64,000 nucleotides of DNA from Saussurea involucrata. Its lineage: Eukaryota; Streptophyta; Magnoliopsida; Asterales; Asteraceae. Shown piece after piece: positions 10,691 through 22,111 of the stretch. How positions within the stretch are numbered: the stretch's first letter is position 1; each line of letters starts with the position of its first letter. Below the pieces are notes generated by a model. That model searched no databases and was not told the origin of the DNA. It was given only the letters and a program-made list of their open reading frames with translations. Made by a program: the position numbers and the translations under genes. The stretch spans positions 5,212,501 through 5,276,500 of the forward strand of contig CM066315.1 in NCBI GenBank assembly GCA_033807775.1, read 5' to 3'.

Positions 10691-10947
10691 GTAGGTGGTA
10701 GTAAGGGTCTTGGTTTAGTACTTTGTTCCTTTCATGTTTCTATGTTGTTGTTTCTTCCACTGTACTAGTTTCCATTGTTTATGGGTATCAATAAAATGCA
10801 ACTTTCATCTTCACTTCTTTTTTACACACAAGAAGACTTAACAGAAACAACAAACTACATTGAAATTAACAGTAAACATAAAAACAAGAAGGTTGAAAGA
10901 CAATTGAACATAACAGCCATAAATTGAGACTTAACCGAAACAACAAA

Positions 10948-13832
10948 CTACTCGTTCAAATCAATGTTTAGATCGAAAGTATGATGCCTAGAACTTCCGT
11001 AGTTGGTCTCCTGTGTCGCTTGTGCTTGAGTTTGCCGGCTACCAGATGCTCCTCTTCGACGTTGCCGGCTACCGGATGCTCCTTCATTCACTGGAAATTC
11101 ATTATGACAGTTTGACCGATTATGTCCGCTTTGTTTACACCGAGAACATCTTCTCGGTGTCGGATCCTCACCATGAGATGGGATACGATCGTGGTTGCCG
11201 AATCTACCAACGCGTTTCTTCATCACCGGAGGATTAACGGTCATAAGTGGTGGGTCTGGAACAACCCTCGTTTCAGGAGGCCCAGCCGGATGTACGACCT
11301 CTGAGTATATTGCTCGCCAGTTACTTGTCGTGAAGTAATCGAGCGCCAGGTGGGTGATATCTGTACACCGGAGATGTCTTGCAACGGCGATTGCATGACT
11401 GCAAGGTAAACCGGACATCTGCCACTTTTTACAACTGCAACTACGATTATTGTAAGCCACCTTGGCGTCCCTGCGCATATCGCAAACTTCGTATAAACCA
11501 TGACCAATTTCATGGACAGTAAACCCCGCTGACTTCATTTGTCTCCTTTTAACTTTTGTCATTGCAAATGGGGTTAGAAAATCTACCCATTTGACTGCAG
11601 AAACAAAAATAGTCAAAATACTTAAAATAATCTCAGTTTTTGATAACAATAGTAGATTGTATGTAGGTTGATGTATGTAAAGATGATAACCTGCGTTGTT
11701 CCGACGCTTCGAATACCAGTCTTGTTGCATTGATCGAAAGTAATCCATCAGGGACACGATAGGTAACCTCCGAGCGTAACGAGACAGTGCATTTACAGAC
11801 TCTGCACTGTTTGAAGTCATTATGTTGTAACGGATTCCAGGAAAATGGGCCCTAGACCATCTTTTTGGTGTAGTATCTCGTTCCAAAACTTGGGCTCCCA
11901 CAGGTACAGCAGCTCGTAGAGCAGCCATTCTAAGATCGAAGTCACGTTCCGTGTACGCTTTACAGGCCTTCCAAAACAAGGTCTTATAATGGTCGATCCT
12001 ATTATCTCTGCTTTTCATGTTCATCATAAGATGGCGGGTACAGAGCGCATGATGGACACCTGGGTACACCGTATTGATAGCTTGGCGTATTGAACCGGCC
12101 CTGTCGGAAACAAACACCAACCCTTCCGGTTCGCCGATACATTGCCTCAGGTTGGACAAAAAATAAGTCCATCCCTCTCCACTCTCAGACCTACCAACTC
12201 CGAAAGCGAGCATGAATATTTGATTATTGCCGTCCATAGCAACGGCTAAGAACATTGTGCCCAAGTAAGGCCCCTTCAAATGAGCGTCGTCCATTATAAT
12301 GACCGGGCGCAAATAGCTCGTAAACGATCGGATCTAAGAAATGTTATGCTGAAAACGTTAGAATACTATATAATATAATGAAAGTGTAGACTATATAACA
12401 GGAAATAATATATACCGCGCAACCAAGGGCGTAAAAACAAAGGTTAAAACGTCCTGTAATATCTGTCTGTATTCGGGAAAAGGTACCAGGGTTTTGAAGC
12501 TCCAAATTATAGAAAAACCCAGGGAGTCGCCTGTAAGAATCATGGGGGTCGCCCCGCACCAAGGCTAGAGCAAAAGCTTTTGCACGCCACGCTTGCGAAT
12601 ACGAGATATCTACGTTGTATTGCTCCTTGATGTCCTTCACAATGTCGGATCCACGAAGTTTACGGCTTACATCCCGTACTTTAGGCAAGATTATATGACC
12701 TAGTACTCTTCTATTGGCGTTACGGTGGTTAGGATGCATCTGGGTCCTTGAACAAACGTGTACGTCATTCAGCCTGCGTACCTGGAACATAATGCTATCT
12801 TTCACATTTGCAGCATACAAACGCCAATCACAGCTATGATCCCTACACCTCGCATCAAATCGGGAATTTGAAGATCTTTCCACATAATACTGGTAACCCT
12901 CTTCAACAAACTTTTTTCCAACGGCGAGTGTCAGGTCGTCTTTCGTGACGAATATATCCCTTCATTCACTCTGTTACTACGATTATAACCTACGGGCGCT
13001 TGGGTGGTGTTATCAAGTTGTCATCCCGATCTGGAAGGGGAGGAGGTTGGCCAAAAAAATCATTTATTCCAGCATATGATTTAAGAGGACTGCTTTCACC
13101 GTCTTCATCTTCTTCACGGTCTTCTTCATCGTCTTCTTCCTCGCCAGTAATACCAGGAATATCCAAATGGTAAACATGGGACTCGTCTTCTTCTTCTTCT
13201 TCTTCTTCTTCATGTGGTTCTTCTACAGGTTCTTGGGTCTCCGGAACAATTTCGGGGTTATACTCACTATAACCATAATTATTTTGAGTAAGAAAGTCAT
13301 TATTATACCCATACACACGCTGCTCATCTTCATGCTGAGGTACGTAAGATTGAGGCACGTAAGATTGAGTCTGCTCAACGGCAGAGACATCTGGTTCTCG
13401 TACGGCGTTCGAACCACCACCAACATAAAAAGAAGATTGACTCTCCTCAGCAACAGACACATTAGTCTCCCAACCGCTGCTGGAACCACTCCCAACATTG
13501 TTTGTATGGAAGCCTTCAGAATCGACATATACAAAAAGTGTTGGTGGATTTCTTACAGCCGCAGCAGATTCCATAAAACCTTGTACATCTTCAGTGTCGA
13601 GTAACTCATAAGTTTGGCCAGAATATTGGTACGCTATTTTTAGCGTACCAATATTCGGGTTCATTCCACATTTGTGTTGAACACACCTAACCAGCTTAGA
13701 ATGTGTAATGTTGGGGGCCACCATGACTCGCATTATAGGGAATACGGAAATATACTCCCACTCCGTCCCATTTTGTTGCCAAGAACCCCCAGGCCAAATA
13801 CGTAGCTTAACTTTATCAGGTAATGAACTCAT
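10948..13832 (-). pseudogene. MURA (MuDR-family) transposase gene, interrupted near 12.95 kb
   Basis: Reading minus: an N-terminal segment of 280 codons (13832-12990) begins MSSLPDKVKLRIWPGGSW and carries a Glu/Asp-rich stretch. After a break it continues with a MuDR DNA-binding domain (DARCRDHSCDWRLYA). An 82-nt intron (12415-12334) precedes the MULE DDE domain: IMDDAHLKG (D), FVSDRAGS (D), CTRH, NSAESVN (E). A second intron of 96 nt (11690-11595) stays in frame. Then come a SWIM finger (CSCKKWQMSGLPCSHAIA) and a CCHC knuckle (CSRCKQSGHNRSNC), with a stop at 10948. Catalytic residues look intact. Between 12990 and about 12953 there are in-frame TAG and TGA codons and a frame change. The bridging GT..AG segment would be only about 34 nt, too short for a normal plant intron, so this is probably a lesion. 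Confidence 0.9.
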
Positions 13833-13941
13833 GTTTAGAAAGGCTAGAAAACAGAGACAAGAATCTGAATAATTGGAGAAGGGTTTGAAAATATTAGTTG
13901 CAATTGAAACAATTTGGCAAAAATCGTATAGAAAAAATCAG

Positions 13942-13949
13942 TATATATA
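13942..13949 (-). promoter_or_regulatory. TATA box of the MURA gene
   Basis: TATATATA on the minus strand, about 110 bp upstream of the MURA ATG (13832) and just inside the right TIR. No better TATA candidate lies between. Confidence 0.55.
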
Positions 13950-13989
13950 GCAATTAGGGTTAGGGTTTCAAATTAGGGTTTGGTCGGTG

Positions 13990-14195
13990 CGCACTTGCGG
14001 TCTGCACTCCGCACTTGCGGTGCCGACCCTAAAACATGACAAACTTATTTTTTTCGTCTTTTAGCGGTCAAGTGCGGACCGCACTCGGGTCGGGGCGGGT
14101 CAAGTGCGGACCCGTGGCTATTTTTATAAAATAGGAGAGAGAATGACTATTAAATCACTTTCTTAATCTGATTTGGCTATATCAGCCAATTTCCC
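13990..14195 (-). repeat. Right terminal inverted repeat of the MULE
   Basis: Inverted counterpart of 4975-5180. Differences from the left arm are scattered substitutions and small indels (for example ATTGACACATATAG against ATTGGCTGATATAG). The element ends AATTTCCC, followed by the target duplication TTTAATTAC. Confidence 0.92.
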
Positions 14196-14204
14196 TTTAA
14201 TTAC

Positions 14205-14690
14205 CATATCCGCAGGTGGCAATAATTGTGCATTCGGTTTATCTTGTTGGCACAAATCAGTAGTATTTAATAGGTGTTTGATTATTAAATGGTTATTAAT
14301 GAGATTAAATATAAAATATATTGTTTGGTTTTATATAATAAAATAAACTTTTTGGTTTTATATAATAAAATAAACTTTATATACACGATGGTCAGAATGC
14401 AGATTATAATGAGAACTGTAAGAAGTGGTTATTAATCGTTGAATGATAAATGAACGAACATTAGAATAAGATGCAACAAATCAATTTTTTTAAGCCGCAA
14501 TTCATGAGATGGGTATTTGATTAAAAGTACTTCTCTTATCTATTATCAAAAATGACATTTCTCACATGATCATATGAGCCCTGCCTATATTATTTTACCT
14601 ATAGTTGAACAATATACATTCTTAATGTATTCTCATACAATAGTTACATAATTTTATATTATAAATTATAACAGCGTAATTATTTATCAG
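14205..14690. other. AT-rich intergenic stretch
   Basis: No gene was seen. The part at about 14400-14560 resembles 25470-25640 (shared RTAAGAAGT/TGGTTATYAATCGTTG and AGATGCA words), so both may be decayed copies of one dispersed repeat. Its class could not be fixed. Confidence 0.4.
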
Positions 14691-15007
14691 TAGGGGTGTT
14701 ATTCGGTCGGTTAAATCGGTTTTCGGTTTATTCGGTTCGGATTAATCGGTTTTTAAGTTTTTATACAACTAACCGACAACCAAACCAAATAAGGTTCGGT
14801 TTAATCGGTTTTGGTGTATTTGGTTTCGGGTTATTCGGTTCGGTAACCGGTTAAACCGAATAAGGATTTATATTTTTTCGTTGGACACTTTCTCAAATTA
14901 ATTGTCTGTTGCTTTTAATATATTATTGGATCATACAATAATACTCAATAATTGACTTATATTAAGTAAAAAGGTCATCTATATCAACCAATATCTACTG
15001 AATGATA

Positions 15008-15038
<31 letters not shown>

Positions 15039-15391
15039 TCAATGCGACGATGCAATCAAAGAAAAAAAACGTAATCTAATAAAAACCTTATCTAGTATCA
15101 ATAAAAAATATTATATATCAATAAAATATGTAAAATAATAATAATATAACATGTATTTGGATTATTTTTATAAACATGAAATATATAAAGTATTAGTGGA
15201 ATGTGTCATTCGGATTATTCGGTTTAACCGAATTAGAAAAAATTAACCGAAAACCAAACCGAACCGAATAAGAATTCTTATTCGGTTAACCGAACCGTTT
15301 AATCCGAAAACCGAATAACCCGAAACCGTTTAACCCAAATTTCATTCGATTCGGGTGGGTTATTCGGTTTCGGTTATTTTTAACACCCCTA
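14691..15391. mobile_element. hAT-type non-autonomous element, 701 bp
   Basis: The termini TAGGGGTGTT and AACACCCCTA are perfect 10-bp inverted repeats, flanked by the 8-bp duplication TTTATCAG (14683-14690 and 15392-15399), the hAT signature. Subterminal regions are packed with CGGTT/AACCG words (TTCGGTTTATTCGG, AACCGAATAACC), giving foldback arms of roughly 170-200 bp around an AT-rich core with an (AT)n tract. No coding capacity. Confidence 0.9.
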
Positions 15392-15678
15392 TTTATCAGC
15401 TTCTTGATACCTTATTTACGTATTATTTTTATATTACTTTTTTATTTATTAATTCAAATTTAATAAAATAATCAATATAAATATTATAGAAGATAATTTA
15501 GGTCATGGGTCAATTTGAAGAACATAAAATATAATAACATTATGCGCGAATGTTGCACTAAAAAATAATAAAGAAATCAATCATCAACAATTCAACATAC
15601 AAAACGACATTCACAAAATACTTGCTACTATAATGCTCATAAATGGCTTTTTGTTTTACAAAAAAAACATATTTTAAA

Positions 15679-15828
15679 GGAAAATTAATTAAAATAGATG
15701 AGTCTTTTTAATTCAATCCGCGATCGAGGGTAAAATCGTGGGAGAAATGAGTATTTTTGTAAGGTTTGAGAGAGAAGGGGTATTTCTGTAACCAAATTTC
15801 CAACTTTGTCAATTTTAATTAATTTTCC
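15679..15828. mobile_element. 150-bp Mutator-like MITE, TSD TATTTTAAA
   Basis: The ends GGAAAATTAATTAAAAT and ATTTTAATTAATTTTCC are inverted and flanked by a perfect 9-bp duplication TATTTTAAA (15670-15678 and 15829-15837). Length, TIR and TSD fit a Mutator-derived MITE. The terminal sequence resembles that of the larger foldback element at 53254-54527. Confidence 0.88.
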
Positions 15829-15837
15829 TATTTTAAA

Positions 15838-16368
15838 TCACTAAAGGGTTGTTTGACAGTTGTTGAATGGTTTAGTACAGAATGATTAAGAGATCAGAAT
15901 GGTTAAGAGGTTTTTGTAAGATATCAGAAAAATCTCTAATGTCTTTAGAGGATTTTAAACTAGTCACCTTTTAAAAAGCGTTTAAAATTCAAAAATCTTA
16001 TTATCAGTTGAGATAACCTTGTAATATTTGGTGTATTCGTATATGCCAGTAATCTGATTATTTTTTATGTGTGTTAATGTAATATGTTATAACGAAAATG
16101 ACATTCGTTTGTGGGTAACGATTTTTATAAAATCATAAAGCGCTAATCGATCATAAAACGTTATGTACCAAACGACACGTATTTAATCAATTTTCATTTT
16201 ACGGTTCTCATGTTTTCTTCACTTCTTAGAAAACAAAATAGTCATTACAATATTAAAAACAAAAAAATGAAAATGATGTAAGCAAATAGAATCGAAATTT
16301 TCTACTGTTCAAACAAGCGGTTCGCTTTTGCACCCGACCCGGTTCAAACCCGAAAGCTTTTTACTTTT
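15838..16368. other. Intergenic, downstream of the BURP gene, possible old MITE
   Basis: GGGTTGTTTGACAGTTG near 15846 and the complement of TGTACCAAACGACACG near 16163-16178 are loosely inverted (RGTCGTTTGGTACA type), suggesting a decayed hAT/MITE insertion. No clean TSD was found. The remainder should include the 3' UTR and polyadenylation region of the minus-strand BURP gene. Confidence 0.3.
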
Positions 16369-18356
16369 TTAATCCGCAACAGCCCAAGTCATATCGTTCT
16401 CGAAGATCCAGTGGCAAACCTCAATCTTTCCGGGCTTCGACCCGAGTGAAAGAAATGCCCCATGGGTCGGACTCCACGCTGACGTGTCAAGGTGACAAAT
16501 GGCGACCCCGTGGTTAATCTTCTTGGATCCGGTATTCGGGTCAAGTAGATCCGCTTCGTAGACCCGGACCTTTGGAACCGAGTGGCAATAGTAAAGCAAG
16601 TATGGGAACAAACTTTGATGGCAAGACACGGATTTCGTGATTTTACCGCCGTTAATTTTCGTCACTGGCCCAATCTTCACTTTCTTACCCGACCCGTTTG
16701 TGTTTTCCGTTGTTCGAACCACAACGTCACGTCCAAGAACCGACGTCGCGAAATCGATCATGTCCTCAACCGACCCAACACACTGTTTCGACTCGCCTTG
16801 ACTCGGTTTCCGTTCACACTCGTTCAAAGAATTCGATATCAAACTCGCCATGCTCGAGTTATCCTCGGCGTGGAAAATCTTTTTTAAATCGTCGATTTTC
16901 GAGGACGAAAATGGTAATTTGGACACAATCACCCGGGGTAAAAACGACCTTTTAGGCATTTTATCACGGATATCCGGCATGGGCATTATCATACCGGATT
17001 TCAACATACTCTCCCGAAAGAATTTACCCGGCTCAATCCACTTATTTACAAGCTTGCCACTAGCCGCCGATTTGGTCTTCATAGCCGCAAGCTGCGCCGC
17101 CGTCGGCTTGGCGGCGTAAGTCGAAAAAGAAGCCCTCTTCTTATCGGCGTAATCTTTAAACGTGTTGTTTACACCGTACCCTTTAAACCCAAATTTCTGG
17201 TTGGTAACGGTGCCGCCGCCGTAGCCGGAAAATGTATCGGAACCCTCATTGAACGACTTGCCGTAATTAATGAACTTCATGTCGGCGGCGTTGGAACTCT
17301 TGGCGTACGACTTGAAATTATCATCGCCGACGTTGGATTGATCTCTGTAGTTAGCAAACGTATCAACGGCGGCGTTACCGCCGTCGGCGTAGCTCTTGAA
17401 ATTGTTCTGTGGAACATTTCCGTTTTCTCCATAAGAAGTGAAAGAATCGTTGGCGCCGTTACCGTTCTCGCCGTAAGCCGAAAACGACGAGCCGATGACG
17501 TTGGAATTATTTCCGTACCCTTTAAAGTCATTAACGGCGCCGTTTCCGTTTTTTCCGTAGCTAGTGAACGATTGATCACCGGCGTTAGCGTCTTGTGAGT
17601 ACGAAGTGAATTTTTGGTCACGGCCGTTAACGTCGTCGGAATATGACGTGAATCTCATGTTTGGTACATTGACATCTTCAGCGTAGCCGGTGAAATCACC
17701 GGCGCCGCCGGTGGCTTTTGTCCCGTAGGTATTGAAACTCTGATCAGGAACATTTGTATTTTTCGCATAAGTGGAAAACTTATCGTTGTGACCCACTGAG
17801 TCACGGGAATAACGTCGGAACGAGTCAACAGCCGAGTTGCCATCATCGGAGTAATTCTTGAACGAGTCAACTCCACCGAGTCGACCCGACCCGTAATTTG
17901 TGAAGTTTTTCTCCGAGTACTCTTTAAAGTTCACGTCGCCGGAATGTTTCTCGAGACTGGGGCCCAAATCCGGAAAACAAAGGAGGTTCGCGGCGGAGCA
18001 GAACGACGGGAGGTTGGTGGAGAGAGAGTGTTGGTTATCGGCGAGTTTTGAAAACGCCGCCGATTGGACGGAAGTTAGCGGCGATGCTTTTTCGATGAGG
18101 AATGAGGGTTTGGGTTTATCGTTAGAGATCTGTTTCTTCCAGTAACGGATTATATAGCCCCTCGGAGTGAACGGATCTTCAGATTTTCCGGCGAAAACAA
18201 GAACCTGCAAAACAATCAGGTTTGTGAAATTAAAGAAAGTGATGATGAAATTGAAGATGATTACAATGTGGGTGTTGGTTGAATTGAGGAAGAACTTACA
18301 TTTATCGATGAGAAGATGAGAATCAAGAAAGGGAAGAAGTTGATGAATTTGTGCAT
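16369..18356 (-). CDS. BURP-domain polygalacturonase-1 beta-subunit-like protein
   Basis: Two exons: 18356-18300 (19 codons, hydrophobic signal-peptide start MHKFINFFPFLILIFSS) and 18204-16369, joined across a 95-nt GT..AG intron (18299-18205). The product is 630 residues, the length usual for polygalacturonase-1 non-catalytic beta subunits (tomato PG1-beta). Domains: signal peptide about 1-19; leader about 20-111; 21 FxxY units at about 14-residue spacing (112-385); BURP domain 414-630. The BURP signature is complete: CH-X10-CH-X28-CH-X25-CH-X8-W (SVSCHQS, YYCHSV, AICHLD, EVCHWIFENDMTW). Family members are secreted cell-wall proteins that associate with polygalacturonase and modulate pectin solubilisation and cell expansion. 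Upstream in-frame codons (MKIFIKKRKRK) belong to the 5' flank and intron read-through, so the start at 18356 is preferred. No lesions were seen; this is the only convincing host gene in the window. Confidence 0.95.
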
Positions 18357-18406
18357 TTTGCAAGTGTGAGGATGATGATGGATTTGGTTTTTGGTTGGAG
18401 GTGAGA

Positions 18407-18414
18407 GTTTTATA
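18407..18414 (-). promoter_or_regulatory. TATA box of the BURP gene
   Basis: TATAAAAC on the minus strand within CACTATAAAACTC, about 58 bp upstream of the ATG. This predicts a short leader of about 25-30 nt. Confidence 0.7.
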
Positions 18415-18474
18415 GTGTGATCTCTTTTTTCTTTTTCTTTTTTTAATAAATATTTTCAAAAAATAAACATGGCT

Positions 18475-18977
18475 CCCTCCTACGATTATGAAACTTTTAT
18501 TTAAAATTAAATGATTACACTTTTTTAATTTATAAAAAGTACTTTAATTTGAAAATCAAAAGTTAGTATCAATACGTTTTCCATTGAGTGGGTTAAATAT
18601 ATTCATATATATTTTTACGTACTAATTTTTCTCTTATGCATATATTTTTTACATTTTAAATGTACTAGAACGCAATACAACACGATATAAATTAATTTTA
18701 ATGTTTTGTTTTATTTTTTATTATTTTCGATTTTATTAAACGGTTTCGTGTAATTTTAAGATAATTATAATATATTTTTTTATAAAGTTGTACAAAGAAT
18801 GACGGTGATTTGGATATTTTGGTTAAATTGGAGAGAGTTTGGGTATTTTGGTAAGTGAGGACCCCAACTTAAAGCATTTCAATGAATCACTCATAATTAA
18901 AACCTTACTTGTTGCGAATGTCATTTATCATGTATTTAAAGTAACAAATGAACATGTTACATACAATCACTCATGCA
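18475..18977. other. AT-rich upstream region of the BURP gene
   Basis: No gene or mobile element was recognised. It probably holds distal promoter sequence of the BURP gene, up to the Harbinger insertion at 18981. Confidence 0.45.
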
Positions 18978-18980
18978 TAA

Positions 18981-19887
18981 GGCCATTAGTACCCCATAAG
19001 GCCTATCTTTCAAAGATTCCCCTCCACCTCAGCATCACATCAGCTTTTCTTCCATCCCTCACTCCATCCCTCACGATCCCTAAACACCCGTACCCCATTC
19101 CCTCAAATCCTTTTGCCACTTCATTTATTTTAATTCTTTTATTTATACATTTAATTATTTAACAAAATAAAAATATTTATATATTTTTTAATAAATAAAA
19201 ATAAGATAAATAATAAAAATTAAAATTCATATCATTCATTAAAAATAAAAATTACAAAATACAAAACACTACCAATTATGAAATTTTTGGAGTTGCTATT
19301 TTCTCGCTAAAGTAGCCCTCAAAGCGTTTCCCGTAAGGTGATCATGCGGGGCTATGAAATACTCGAGTTTTTTCATTTTGTATTCCATTGTACCATCAAT
19401 CTTGTTGTTGAACGTCGTCAACAACTGAGTAACACTTTCGTCCGTATTCGCCCCGGACGTATTACTCGTTGATGATTTTTTTGCCTTGTTTCTCCCGATG
19501 GGTCGTTGAATTTGCTCGTCATCGTCATCATCGGAAGGTTGGTACGTTTTGAACCCCGCGATGAAGTTGTCGTCATCGTTGGAACGGCTCCCCATTTTAG
19601 ACATTTTTTTAGGACGTCCCAAACTTGTTCGTGAGTGAAAGCAACTTTATGGCGTGCTACATACCGTTCGTGTGCCGTTCGGGATATATCGGCCTCACTC
19701 ATCCCGCTTGATCTATTATTGAGCAAGTTGTTGTAGATGCCGCCAAACGAATTAACTCTTTTATTGAGGTCGTTGAACTTGCTATTGAGTTGATGGGTTG
19801 ATCTATAACCTGGTTCACGACCCATGCGAGTAAAGAACACATCCCCGATTCGGCCCCAAAAATTTCCTACATTTATGTAAAATTAAG

Positions 19888-19952
<65 letters not shown>

Positions 19953-20886
19953 CAATAAAAATAATTACCACCGCTTTGTGCGTTACCGACCACGGGGTCC
20001 TCCGAAACGTCAACCCACGCCGACACTAACGCGAGTTCCTCGGCTCTTGTCCACGTTTGTTTGGCGGCTTTCGTTCGTCTCGGATTTGATGGTTCCGGGT
20101 TAGATTGTTGTGTCGGGATAAATTGTGGTGAGTTCGGGGTAGAAGGTTGGGTTTCCGGAACAATGTCGTCGTCGAGATTGATTGCGGGTGAAGGAAGATT
20201 GTAGTTGGTCGGAGTAAAACCTTGTTCAATCAAACCGGGACGTGTAAATTGGTAAGGAAATTGTTGCGGAAATTGTTGGTGAAATTGTTGGGGAAATTGT
20301 TGCGGATATTGTGGCGGATTTTGTTGCGACCATTGTGGCGGATTTTGTTGCGACCATTGTGGCGGAATTTGTTGCGAAAATTGCGGATGATAACCTTGTT
20401 GTGTAAACGCTTGGAAACCAAGCTCTTGATCTTCTTGCGATTGTGGTGTATTCGGTCGGTTACGACGGGATGTAGGTGTTCTGTTTGGATTCATGATGAG
20501 AGATGTGTGAAAAATAAGAGGTTGAGAGAATTTGAGAGAGTTTGAGAGGTGTGAGATTGAGAGAATTTGATAGTGTGAAAAATAAGAGGTTGAGAGGTGT
20601 GAGAAATAAGAGGTTGAGAGGTGTGAGAAATAAGAGGTTGAAGATTAAATATATAGTGGGATTAAATTGAGAATTTTTTTTTTTTTTTAAAAAAGAGCCG
20701 TTCAACGGTAATTTTTTTAAAAATTTAATTAAATTTTTTTTTTAAAAACCCTCGGGATGGATCGGGATTCCATCCCCGAAAACCATCCCTTCCCGCATTC
20801 GATCCCGCCCCGTACCCCATCCCCGCAGCCATCCCGCTGCCACCTCCCCATCCCGAGCCCCTTCCCCGCTATGGCTACGGAAGGCC
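18981..20886 (-). mobile_element. PIF/Harbinger element carrying only ORF1, copy 1
   Basis: Ends GGCCATTAGTACCCC (left) and the complement of GGCCTTCCGTAGCC (right), flanked by TAA (18978-18980 and 20887-20889). The 1906-bp element is in reverse orientation to the related copy at 33088-35006. It carries a two-exon ORF1 (Myb/SANT-like) gene but no DDE transposase, so it is non-autonomous. The GC-rich right end (20755-20880, runs of CCATCCC) matches the GC-rich left end of the second copy. Confidence 0.88.
19296..20494 (-). pseudogene. Harbinger ORF1 (Myb/SANT-like) gene, copy 1, frameshifted and deleted
   Basis: Exon 1 is 20494-19969 (starts MNPNRTPTSRRNRPNTP); exon 2 is 19866-19296; the intron 19968-19867 is largely an (ATT)n microsatellite. 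The N-terminus is a Gln/Pro/Phe-rich repeat (QQNPPQWS units), then a Myb/SANT-like segment (KQTWTRAEELALVSAWVDVS), continued after the intron by FFTRMGREPGYRST. Compared with the second copy (33462-34718), one C is missing from a CCC run near 19538-19542, shifting the frame. The C-terminal coiled-coil segment (about 30 residues, LEIERSKLERHRLDQ in the other copy) is absent. In PIF/Harbinger elements the ORF1 protein binds DNA and works with the DDE transposase, which this element lacks. Confidence 0.85.
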
Positions 20887-20889
20887 TAA

Positions 20890-22111
20890 AGTGTGAAAAA
20901 TATACAAAATGAATGTTTTTTTTTGTTTTTTTTTACATTTTCTAATAAATATAAAACGTACAATCCTCAAAAGAGTAACAATACACGTTTTCTTCGGGCA
21001 CCTAATGATCATTTGTCGTAATGCTATACAATTTCTTATCTTTCTAAAACGAAATTCTTTTAGATAAGGAATTTTTAGTTTAAAAATATACGTTTTAGCT
21101 TAAACTTTCAATTCATGATTCAACTAGATTTATCAGTAATAACTATTATTTTAGAATATATATATATATATATATATATGAGGATCTTGGGTAAATTAAA
21201 ATTAAAAATATCATAATTAAAATCACTTTGAATGAACATTTAATACATATCTTGTATTTATACCTTGAATCTTGTCTTGAAAACAAAGTGGTTGAGACTT
21301 TGAAATAACAAATTCTTCTAGTGACGGTGTTGTTTGATTTTTTGTTGACAATTTTTTGAATTTTAAGTTTTGTCCTTGGTATCAAATTAAATAAAACTTG
21401 ATTTATAAAATATTTAAGTAAGAAAGTATAAGTACAACAATAAATCCATGTTCTAAAATACTCATCGTAACGATGTGTCAAACGCCACGTTAAGTTTCTC
21501 ACAACATTATAAACAACAGAGGTACTGAGTCATCAACATAAAAATCTTCGATGATACTAGCAACATGTAAGTGATCCATACAAATAATTGATAATAACAT
21601 AAAATTATAGATAAATACATAATTACACTAGTACCACTTATCGATTTTTTTTTGGGGGGGGGGGGGGGGTTAAATAATTTGGAAGTCTACAAGTGTTCTC
21701 ATATTCTTGTAAAACTGAGGTGTTCTCGTTTTAATTGTTGCCTTTGTATATATAATAGTAATAAATATGATATAAAGATTTATCGTCATAAATCACGCAT
21801 TTCAAAATGTCATGGTCTCGTCATGACTCTTAAATCTTAAAGTTTGGTATTGCCGTCACGTTACGCCTCACTGCATTTAGAACATTTTCAGCAATAATTG
21901 ATACTATATATTGTATTCATAATGTTAAGTTTGTATGTATATATCTTAATTTTTTATTATTTCCAACATCAAATGAATGAATTTCAATAAAACATAATAA
22001 GCTATTTAACTCATACAAAATTGGCAACCCTTACACGACATAATAACTACTTTGCTTAGTCAAATCAACATCAAAATAACGTGGGTGTTCCAAAATCATA
22101 TGTACATCTTA
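20890..22111. other. AT-rich intergenic stretch with a poly-G run
   Basis: No gene is supported. It includes an (AT)n tract at about 21157-21179 and a homopolymer T-then-G run (about 21643-21670). Small ORFs here are AT-driven or lie across the G run. Confidence 0.5.

Larger units (their letters stand above)
4975..14195. mobile_element. 9.2-kb Mutator-like element (KI-MULE type: MURA plus ULP1)
   Basis: A complete 9221-bp transposon. It has GGGAAATTGRC-type termini, 206-bp inverted repeats at both ends and a perfect 9-bp target duplication, TTTAATTAC (4966-4974 and 14196-14204). A 9-bp TSD and long TIRs are diagnostic of Mutator-like elements. From left to right it carries a plus-strand DUF1985-ULP1 gene (5369-9282), a minus-strand small coiled-coil ORF (9528-10102), a plus-strand small coiled-coil ORF (10377-10690) and a minus-strand MURA transposase gene (13832-10948). 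MULEs carrying a ULP1-like gene are known as Kaonashi (KI) in Arabidopsis and CUMULE in melon. The genes have nonsense or frame breaks, so this copy is probably no longer autonomous, although ends and TSD are well preserved. Confidence 0.93.

Noticed and set aside
13167..13604. 145-aa plus-strand ORF rich in Phe and Ile.
   Set aside because: Antisense to the acidic N-terminal exon of MURA; its Phe run is the complement of GAA repeats.
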